From the NCBI GenBank assembly GCA_963969495.1, contig OZ018333.1, positions 14,059,420-14,123,419 of the forward strand: 64,000 bases of DNA, in the 5' to 3' direction. The stretch is from Ceratothoa steindachneri. Its lineage: Eukaryota > Arthropoda > Malacostraca > Isopoda > Cymothoidae. The translations under genes and the position numbers were made by a program. Numbering within the stretch: the first letter of the stretch is position 1; every line of letters starts with the position of its first letter. This document shows, one piece after another, positions 42,739-51,936 of the stretch. The notes beneath the pieces were generated by a model. The model did no database searches, was not told where the DNA came from, and was given only the letters and a program-made list of their open reading frames with translations.

Positions 42739-44734
42739 TTTTTTTTTTTTATAGAGCCCATCTGGAAACTGCCCACTTGGGCATAAGTCGCCGAAAAACA
42801 CGACAGCCTAGAACTAGGCTACTTTAAAATAAAAATATGAAAACATAACAATGATATAAATTGAAAAAACTTAACAACCAGGAAGCAATCTCCAGCAGCG
42901 GGGGGAGATCCCCCTCACCCCGGTGCAGGAGAATGCAACCTACAAAACAACAACAACAAACAAAAAACAAAAAGAACCTTAAATAAAGGGGAGAAGCCCG
43001 ACCTCCCCCCAAAGTCAACAAGTCAATGTGCACTAACTCGTCCTGAGCACAAAGGACAGGCGGTAGCGACACCGCCCATCCCGGTACCGGGACAGGTATC
43101 GTGCGCGAAGATCACCCAGACTGGGACATTCGACAAGAATGTGCTGAACAGTCTGGGAGACGACACAGTCGTCACAATAGGACGCTGGCGAGCGCTCCAT
43201 CAAGTAGCGATGCGTCACACGAGTGTGTCAGATTCGGAGACGACAGAAAGCGACCTGAAGCCGTCGCAGCATTGGGGGATAGGTCCATGGGAACAGTCGC
43301 GGCGCAATGGCACGCAACTTTAAGTTCCCTTCGACCGTCTCCCATCTACTTTGCCAAGCAGTCCGAAGAGCTGCCCGTATTCCTGCCATGTAGTCGGTGT
43401 GAGGAAGAGCGAAACGCTGGTACGGTCGCAGAGTCCTCGCGGACTCTTTGGCGCCCTCAGCGGCGCGCCCATTCCCTGCAATTCCTACATGTCCAGGATC
43501 CCAGAAGATAATCTCGACATCTGCCCGGCTCGCCAAAACCGTGGCGTCACGGATATCGCGAACCAGGGGGTGCGGAGATTCCAATGCCCCGAGAGCACTC
43601 AGGGCGCTTTGTGAGTCGCTATAGATCACAATCCGGTCTCCGAACCGGGCACGTCGCGTAATCTGCCGTACCGAGTGGTGTATTTCCACCAGACCGGCCG
43701 TGAAGACAGACGCAGCGCAGGGCAGAGCCCCGCTGACTTCAAACAGAGGGGATACGGCGTGGAAGCCGACCCCCTCTTGGGACTTGGAGCCATCCATATA
43801 CACTGGCACGGTTCCAGCGTGACACGATGTGTTCTCCAAAAAGGTCGAACTCAATACTTCCAGCGCCGTACAAGCTTTGGGAGCAGAGGCGTGGCGACAA
43901 ATAGCCAAATGTGGTACCCTCCAGGGTGGCGTCCGGGGCAGAACCAGGGGCGCCACCGGCCCGAGAGCTATATCTAGCTACCCAAAGGGCTTAGGGTATG
44001 ACTGGCGTCTCACGGCGGCATATGCACCATCGAGATCAGCTGCGGATGCAGTGAAAGCTGTTGGCGAATGAAGGAGGCGCCAGGCTCTCGCGTACAGGCG
44101 AGTGATGCACTGCACGCGGCGCAGAGCGAGTAGCATCTTCCCATCATCGACCAACAGGCTCTCAATGGGGGAAGTGCGGAAGGCACCGGTCGCAAGGCGA
44201 AGGCCGGTGTGGTGGATCGAATCCACCGTCCGCAATAAACGCTCGGCTGCGGATGCATAAAACTTGCATTCGTAGTCGAGCTTCGAACGAACAAAGGATC
44301 GATAAAAAAGTAGGGCAGTAGCCCTATCAGCGCCCAAAGCGCTGAACGTCACGGAACGGACAATGTCCATGGCGCGGGTACAAGAGACCCTAAGGCTGTG
44401 AATATGAGCCTCCCAGGTGAGGCGTCGGTCGAATACGAGACCGAGGAAACGGTGCGATTCAACCACATCCAGGCGCTCCCCATTAAGAAACAAATCTGGG
44501 TCGGGGTGCAGCCGTGGATGGCGGCAGAAATGTACCACCTTAGTCTTGGCCAAAAGAAAACCGAAACCTGTGCGCTTCGGCATAGCGAGAGACGCGGTTC
44601 AATGCCTGTTGGAGTCGACGCTCCAGAGTTGGCATCTGGGCCGCGCCAAAATAGATCGAAAAGTCATCCACGTAGAGCGTAGCGAGAACATCTTCCGGCA
44701 GCACCGAGGTGATGCCGTTGATGCTCAGGGCAAA
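42739..44734 (-). mobile_element. Family A copy A6, 5'-truncated, minus strand
   Basis: The poly(A) tail appears as T12 at 42739-42750. The 3' UTR hairpin 1 is at 42807-42822 (AGCCTAGAACTAGGCT). ORF2 runs from the codons just before YVDD (near 44730) through the thumb, RNase H (YMDGSKSQEG, AGLVEI with the catalytic Glu lost, YSDSQSAL, GHVGIAGNGRA) and the CDDC...H...C motif. It stays in one frame with stops at 43978 and 43228 and a small deletion near 43977. Truncation at 44734 abuts the tail of family B. Confidence 0.85.
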
Positions 44735-45021
44735 GAATGAATGAATGAATAGTGCATTGAAAATTTAAAAGCTGCGTAGCCCAGATGGGCTATCTCGCAG
44801 CCAAATTCACTTATGGGCAGTGAATTTAAAATTATTATTTTTAAAATATTGCCATATTAAAATACATAAAAAAAAGCAGAAATGTCCTTGGGACCAAAAT
44901 TAGTTTAATAGGCAATATTAAGTCAGTTAAAATCTTTTAACAAAAAATAGACTATTAAAAACTCAACAAAATGTAAAAACATAAACTATGAATAGATCAA
45001 CAATAAATATATAAAACTATT
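44735..45021 (-). other. Family B 3' UTR with two tandem hairpins and (ATTC)n tail
   Basis: AAATTCACT (44803-44811) pairs perfectly with AGTGAATTT (44819-44827) around a 7-base loop. Immediately next to it, GCTGCG-TAGCCC (44771-44782) pairs with GGGCTA and CGCAGC (44787-44792, 44796-44801), 12 pairs with a 3-base bulge. The end is four GAAT units on the plus strand. Confidence 0.75.
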
Positions 45022-48000
45022 TTAAATTTTGTTTAAAAGATTGCTTTCTTTTAGGAAGGTTAGTATCCTAGTCACGTTAAAGAAGCAATGGGTCTCAGAA
45101 AAGATGCCCCGCAGAGCCTGCTGGGGGGCCATCTCTCTGGTAATGAAGGGAAAGGTCGTCCTTCTGAGATTCCTTAGCAATGAGCATTCTACAAATATAT
45201 GGAGGACAGATATTTGTACCCCACACAGAATGCACATAGGTGGGGGCAGCCCACTCATTAAATGCTCATGGGTGAGCCGGCAATGGCCTATCCTCAGACG
45301 GACAAGCGCAACCTCCATTTTACGATGTCTAGTTGTACGTGGCCATGGGTGAACGGAGGGTTTTATGGAGTGGAGCTTGGTGGGAGGGAGCTCACTCCAC
45401 CTCTTCTGCCATAGGCCGACCACGTATTCATTGGTCAGAGGATAGGCATCGCAGAGTGGGACTGGGGCCACTGGAGCTGTCCCCAGTGATGCTGCTTCTT
45501 TGGCTGCAGCATCTGCCCTCTCATTGCCTGGGATGCCCACGTGACTAGGCACCCAGCAGAAGGATATCTCGTGGATGGGCGATAGTCGTAGGAGCCACCG
45601 CTGGATCTTGGAAACCAACGGATGGCTCGAACCAACATCACCCAACATTTGAAGCGAACTAAGGGAGTCTGTAAAGATAGTGTGAGAACCAGATGGAGCC
45701 AGCTATGATGGTCAGTGCCGCCATCATAGCAACGAGTTCCGCTGTGAATGCGGAAGCTGCGTTTGGCAGGCGGACCAATGCTGTCTCAGATGGAAAGACA
45801 GCAGCTGCTCCAACTCTGTCCGGTGACTTGGACCCATCGGTGAACACAAAAGTGCTATGCCGATGTTGAGAGGAGTGGTCGCCATACATGGCTCTCAATA
45901 CTACAGGCAGGTGGTGATCCTTGGGCCTATCAGCTAGTTCCCTACATACCATTACAGGTGGTATGAGCCACGGGGGGGTCTTTGGCATGGTAAAGGGAAT
46001 CACTGAGAACTCCCTTAGTTGCGCATTGTGCTCGGCCATACGCAGAGCAAAGGGGCGAGCCAGAGATGGAGATCTATCGTATGAGGCCACTGTCCGTGTA
46101 TTGAACATGCACTCATACACTGGCGTCTGCGGTAGTTGCTCAAGTCTAAGGAGGTAGTTTAAATTAGACTTGAGCCTGTGATAGGGAAGGGGGAGAACCC
46201 CGTTCTCTGCGTAGAGGCTCCACACTGGGGAGGACTTAAAGGCTCCAGAAGCCAGGCGCACACCCTGGTTACGCACAGTATTTAGTTTTTCGAGAATGGA
46301 TGGCGAGGCAGAGGAGTACACCTGTGATCCATAGTCTAGCTTTGATTGGACCAATGCTAGATACAGGAGCCACAGGGTACGTCGATCACTTCCCCAAGAA
46401 GTGTGAGACAACAGTTTCATTATGTCCATTCTCTTTAAACAAGACCTTTTCAAGGCGTCCACATGGTGCCGGAAAGAAAGCCTTGAATCAAATATGACCC
46501 CCAGATATTTGAAATGGGGCTCAAAATCTATAGGCACACCATATATCGACAAATGGATGGGGGGGGGGGGTCCCATGTCACTAACTTATGCCCATAAAAG
46601 TGAACAGCCTTGGTCTTTACTGCGGAAAAGCGGAAACCCTTGGAGGAAGCATTTTCAGCTACAGTGCTTATAGCTCGCTGTAGCTTACGGACGATAAATG
46701 CGAGTCTGGGCGAAGAACAAATGAGCGCCAGATCATCCACATATAACGTCGACGAAATCTCGGGAGGGAGATTTCTAACAATGCTATTAATGGCCACAGA
46801 GAAGCAGGTGACACTGAGGACACTTCCCTGTGGCACACCCTCAACTTGGTCCACGGGCTCCGATAAGGTGCCTCCAACCCTTACGCGTAGTGTGCGTCGC
46901 ATCAGAAATTGCTCGACAAACCTGGGGAGGTAACCCCACAGGCCCCAATCATGGAGTTGTTTAAGGATACCACGCCTCCAGGTGGTATCATATGCTTTCT
47001 CAATATCAAAGAAGACAGCGATGGCGTGCTGCTTCTTTGAAAAAGCATCTCTTACGAGTGACTCCATTCGGACAAGCAGGTCTGTCGTACTCTGCTTTTT
47101 CCTGAACCCTGATTGAGAAGGAGATATGAGATTTTGAGTCTCCAAAAACCAAACGAGTCTGAAATTGACCATTCTCTCAAACACTTTACATGGACAACTG
47201 GTAAGAGCAATGGGGCGGTAATGGGTGGGCTCCGTCCCGTCCTTTCCTGGTTTGCGGAATGGAAGGACTATGGCCTCTCTCCACATGGAAGGGAAGCGGC
47301 CCTTGATCCAAATCCAGTTGTAAATGTCCAGTAAATGAGAGAGAAGGGATGGATGCATATTCCTAATCATATCATAGGAAATGCCATCCGATCCGGGGGC
47401 AGTGGATCTACAGTGCTTCAGTGCATTATGGAGCTCATGGATAGAGAAGAGTCAGTTGTAAGACTCGTTATCCATGTTAGGCTCCATAAAGTTGAGCGGT
47501 TGCTGCTCCTGTTGGAGCCTAAAGCACTGGAATTGCATCTCATAATTATCTGGGCTTGAGATGCTAGCAAATGATCTGGCCAAGACATTGGAAATATGGG
47601 ACAAGTCCCCCAACAATTCTCCAGCTTGGACAATGTTGGGAGCTGTAAAGCCATTGGATTTGCCCAATAGCTTTTTGACCCTTTTCCACACTTTGTCTAT
47701 AGGCGTTTGCCAACTTATGGACGCGATGTAACCTTCCAACGAGGTCTTTCGAGCCTGTCGAAGGATGCGTCGCCGTGCTGCCCTTGCTCTGTTACGAGCA
47801 ATTTTATTTACCATCGTAGGGGAGCGATGGTAACGTCGGCAAGCCATTTTACATTCAGTCACGGCTCTCGAGCATTCAGCAGACCACCAGGGAACTTGTG
47901 GTCCGCGAGCGGTTGAGCCGGAGAGCGGGATGGAGGAGTTAGCCGCTTTATTGACGTGGACTAGGAGGTCATCGATAGCCACGTCAATATCTTCATGAGG

Positions 48001-48745
48001 GAAGGACCCGTCATGGCTCGAGAGGTGCCTGAATTTAGGCGTTTGCTTTTTTTTCATTCCATTTTTTACTAGGTGGTGGAGGGGGGCCACCTGTACATGG
48101 CGCTATAATAATGGGGAAGTGATCGCTGCCTCGCAAGTCAGGATCCACTGCCCAGTCAAAATCAGCTCTACAGCTTGGTGAACAGAGGGACAAGTCCACG
48201 CATGTAGAGCTGCTCGTCTGGATGTGAAATGATGTATGGCTGCCATCGTTTAGAAGGCAGACATCATTTTCGCCCAGAAATTTCTCAATCATGTTTCCCC
48301 TAGGGTTCTTATCATGGTCCCCCCAAAGGGTGTGTCGAGCATTAAAATCCCCAATCAATAGAAAGGGGGGAGGGAGCTGTTTAATTACCTCTACTAGTTT
48401 TCTAGCTAGAGAGGCTGTGTCTTTTTCCTCACTAGGAGGGAGGTAAAGCGAGCAGACCGTATAGTGGCGATGGGAGAACAGGCGGACAGCGACCGCCTGC
48501 AGGTCTGTCGCAAGGTCAATCTGGTTGTGGGGAACCCTGCTGTTGATGAGCACAGCAGAACCATGGATTGGTTCTATAGGGTTCTTATAGTATCCCACAA
48601 AACCAGGAATATTGGGTACACTGCGAGTACCCAAGCAAGTTTCCTGTAAAGCTATACAATCAGTATTGTAGTCTTTAAACAGGAGCTTGAGTTCTTCCCA
48701 CTTGGGGAAGAGACCTTGGATGTTCCAATGAATTATTGGATACAT
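45022..48745 (-). CDS. Family B ORF2: endonuclease-RT-RNaseH (one stop, three frameshifts)
   Basis: ATG at 48745 starts MYPIIHWNIQGLFPKWEEL, an APE endonuclease start, followed by ALQET, LLIGDFNARHTLWGDH and GSDHFPIII. A frameshift near 48060 precedes the connector (WWSAECSRAV). An in-frame TGA lies at 47452. RT follows with LPFRKPGKDGTEPTHYRPIA, FFDIEKAYDTTW, GVPQGSVLSVTCF and LYVDDLALI. A frameshift lies in the 46560-46570 G-run. RNase H has VFTDGSKSPD, FTAELVAM, CWVPSHVGIPGNERADAAA; a frameshift near 45655 falls in the SDS region. CILCGVQISVLHIFVEC is the C-terminal zinc motif. Total length is ~1,240 residues. Confidence 0.85.
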
Positions 48746-48747
48746 CC

Positions 48748-50493
48748 TTACCTCTTTAAGACAATCATCCTACCCTTAGGGGTAGGAGGTTTTGGTTTTA
48801 TACTACCCGTAGGGGTAGTTTTGGTCATACCAATTACTGGTTTTGGGTATGACTCTGGAGGCATCGGGAGCGTTAATTTAGCTCTCGGCTTTTCTTTTAA
48901 ACGTGGCAATTTTGTTAGCTGGCTATAAGAAATGACTGTCTTGACTGGAGAAGCAGATGTGGGAGCATCTCCATCAGTCATTTCGTGAGCCGATGACATC
49001 GACTTGGCTGGTGATGGTGGCAGCGATTGTTCGGCTGGCGAAGGATTCTTGGAATCTGATGGTTGGTTCGGCTCCTCCTTGGATAAGGGGGCAGCCTCTA
49101 CTACAGCTGTTTCCTGTGATGGGGTACAGGTTGATTCCTTCTCACTTAGGGCTCGAAGGAGTTCCAAAGCAGTATCAGCAAGGGGTGGGTTGCTGACTAC
49201 TCGCTTTGGGGCTGTAGTTCTCTGTTCTTTTGGGGCAGGATGGATGTCCAGAGCTGGAATAGACACCATCTGCGGCCCAATCCGATTCACATCCACGTCT
49301 TGTGGAGCGGTGGCAAAGTGTTTTGCCACTCTTGGTGAATCGGGAGAGGATGGAAGGTTCCTCTTCTTTGTGCCATCAGAAGCTAGGCTAGATTTTGGTG
49401 AAGAGTTTTCTCTACCGATTGATCGTGGTTTCGGTCGAGGGGGGCTCTTAACCTTTTCAGGTGTGCGTGGAGATGCGGGTTTAGGGTTAGGAGAACCTCT
49501 TACCTGTTGAGGCACATCTCTGCGCGGAGACCTGGGTTTTGGTTGTGGAGGACTTCTTGTTTGTTCAGGAGAGCCTGTAGATGGTCTCTGGCTTCTCCCC
49601 TTCTTTGGCGTGGCGGTGCGCAGAGCATCCGCGAAGCTCACGCCAGGCTGAACGTAAGTCTCCCTAACTCTTCATCTAGCCTCTTTATAGCTCACCCTGT
49701 TTTTATTTCGAACAGCAATGACCTCTCTCTCGTAGAGGAAGAAGGTGCATTGCTGTGATGTGGCAGAGTGGTCTCCGCCACAATTGGGGCAGCACGGCTG
49801 TTTGGAACAGGGTGTTCCGTGAAATTCTGCTGAGCAGTTTACACAAATCCTTTCGCTTTTACAAAACTTGCTTACATGGCCAAAACGTTGGCAATGGAAG
49901 CACCGCCGGGGGTTTTCGACGTAAGGCTTGACTGGGATGTTAAGGTAGCCAGCCTTGACGTACTTGGGCGGTTCCAATCTGTTGAAAGTTAGGATTATGG
50001 TGGCGGTAGGGACCCTAGCGCCATTCACAAACCTAGAAATGCGATGTGCACTCGTTACTTTCTGATTGGCAAGTTTTGTCACCAACCTGTCGATATCATA
50101 CTCAATGAATTCACCCGATCGAATAACACCTTTGGAGGAATTAAATGTCGGGTGAGACGCGGATGATACATTCACTGAGGCTAACTTTTCGAGAGATTGA
50201 ATTCTCTTTTGCTGCTCATTAGACTTGGCCTCGACAATCAATGCGCCATCATTGCGCGGCCACATTTGAGCAGGTTCGCCACACTTGTTTACGAAGTCGT
50301 CAAAGACATCAAAGATGTCAGCTTTGCTAAGAGGACAACGTTCGCTGCTGGATTTGAGTACTATAAAGCGGTCATAATCCAGTTCTTCGTCTACTTCTGA
50401 TCCAAAAGGATTCAAGCGACGAAGATCTCTGCTGTTTTCACGGTGACCAGAGGCCGGCGGTCTCTGGGATGAGTTTTTGGAAAGTTTACCCAT
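48748..50493 (-). CDS. Family B ORF1: gag-like protein (one in-frame stop)
   Basis: ATG at 50493 begins MGKLSKNSSQRPPASGH, as in the plus copy at 9457. The ~580-codon frame is open except for TGA at 49672-49674 (AGA in the plus copy). It has a globular part (DYDRFIVLKSS...VPTATIILTFNRLEPPKYV) and knuckles CFHCQRFGHVSKFC, CVNCSAEFHGTPC and CCPNCGGDHSATSQQC near residues 205-250. A long Pro/Ser/Lys-rich tail follows (SPPQPKPRSPRRDVPQQ). TAA at 48750-48748 is separated from the ORF2 ATG by only two bases. Confidence 0.85.
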
Positions 50494-51230
50494 ATGATTT
50501 TTATTTTTATAAGTGGTGTCTCTGGAGCCGAGGGCATGTACCAAATCGCCATCGTGAGTCCGGAGAGCGCCCATACAGTCCAGACAGGGTAGCCCGCCCC
50601 CCGACTCCCACTGTTGTTTCAAAAACAGCGGAGCCGCATAACGGAGTTTTACTGGACTGCGGTGCAAAGACCTCCCAAAGCAAAACAACGACCCAGGCAA
50701 CCAAACCTACCTCCGTGGCACGGTCCTGCGGACGATGCCCCCCAGTGGGTAGCTCCGTCGACTCGTACAGAGTACACATACTGACTAGGACCAAGTGGGC
50801 CGAAAGTGCGCTGGGGTTCAGACACACAGTCGCCCCACAAGGTTATTTGGGGATGCCGGAGTGATGCCAGTGTTTGGTCATCAAACCGCCTCAGGGGGTT
50901 CCCCTCACCCACCTTTTATGTTGGTGTGAGGTCACCTAGCCCTTGTGATGCCATTCACTAACTGCAGGGCCACAGCAAAGACAACCATATGGGCCAGAAG
51001 TGTGCTGGTGTCCATACACACAACTGCCCCAAAAGGTTGGTGGGTACCCTTAGTCAGATACCCAAACCAGGATATCCCGCCTGGTGTTCGGACGTTGGGC
51101 ACACGCTCAGTTAAAAAACAGGGGCACCACGTGAAGGTGGTGTGCCAACATTTAGGGAACATAGGCTATGAGTTGCGCGATATTCTCCATCGCCCCCACC
51201 CAGGTTAGAGAGATGATCTCCTATGCGAAG
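50494..51230 (-). promoter_or_regulatory. Family B leader with an imperfect tandem repeat
   Basis: Bases 50494-50800 match the plus-strand leader at 9155-9456. Further upstream, 50786-50860 and 50989-51060 are two diverged copies of one unit: GGGCC.AAAGTG.GCTGG, ACACACA and CGCCCCA.AAGGTT are shared. The unit period is about 200 bp. Repeated leader monomers would be consistent with a promoter array. The outer boundary near 51230 is not defined. Confidence 0.5.
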
Positions 51231-51785
51231 GTTCAAAGGGCGGGGTAAAGATGGCAACTTATCATATGCCGCCGTTGCTTCGGCAGCATACAGGCATCTG
51301 TAGAACTCTGATACAGGGCTTGCTGTAATCGGCAGAGGTATCGCATGCAGATTTGAAGTATATGGTAGGGCAAAGGAAGTATGGGGGGGGGGGTATATTT
51401 ATATTTATTTATTTCTCGATATCTATTTATTACTTCTTGACTGAAGTGGCCCTTTCAAACATTTCTTCCAGTAATCTGACTCTTCGTATGCTTGTAGGCT
51501 GGGTTAATTCTTGATCTTCGTAATTCTTTCTTGAATGTATATTCATATTACTTGCATTTATCTTGATGTGATGATTCCTTCCAAATTCTTGATCAAAGTG
51601 ATGTTTTCTTCTTAATTCTTGATGACGAGATGAGTTCTTGATGATTTGAGATGAGTTAGCCCTTGAAGTCCTTCTCTTTCCGTTTTCCTTGACATCGGTT
51701 TTCTCTTGAGTCGATTTCTTGAGTTGTCCTTAAAGCGTTTTTGGGCGTCTCCATTTTGTTCGAGAATTTTCTTCGTAAAAATTGT
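51231..51785. other. Unassigned stretch rich in TTCTTGAT words
   Basis: The octamer TTCTTGAT or close variants recur (near 51507, 51590, 51625, 51640), interspersed with GATGAG. There is no reading frame and no match to the element families. Confidence 0.35.
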
Positions 51786-51858
51786 GGACTGTCTGGGATC
51801 GATCTCGGGTCTTTTTATCCAGAGGCTAGCACTCTGCCGTCACGCTACGGCGTAGTCC
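51786..51858 (-). tRNA. tRNA-like sequence, probably a pseudo-tRNA or tRNA-derived SINE head
   Basis: On the minus strand the 73-nt segment starts with GGACT and ends with AGTCC, giving five acceptor-like pairs. It contains TAGCGTGACGG, similar to an A box, and GAGATCGATCC, similar to a B box. The anticodon arm does not fold convincingly and the other arms are imperfect, so a functional tRNA is unlikely. Confidence 0.3.
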
Positions 51859-51936
51859 GTCTTAACTTGGTAATTTAATGGGGTATTAATATTCTTGCTT
51901 TGGAAGGAAGTTTTTCTCTTATGCATCTTCGCACCC
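51859..51936. other. Junction sequence beyond the broken 3' side of family C
   Basis: Short AT-rich sequence. At 51937 the family C reading region ends without RNase H or a 3' UTR. Confidence 0.35.

Larger units (their letters stand above)
44735..51230 (-). mobile_element. Family B: nearly complete non-LTR retrotransposon, minus strand
   Basis: In element order it comprises: leader (51230-50494), ORF1 gag (50493-48748), ORF2 EN-RT-RNaseH (48745-45022), 3' UTR with two hairpins, and a short-repeat tail, (ATTC)4, at 44750-44735 instead of poly(A). ORF1 has one internal stop and ORF2 one stop and three frameshifts, so the copy is fairly young. The 5' boundary is uncertain. Domain content places it in the same broad group as A, but it differs from A throughout. 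Confidence 0.85.
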
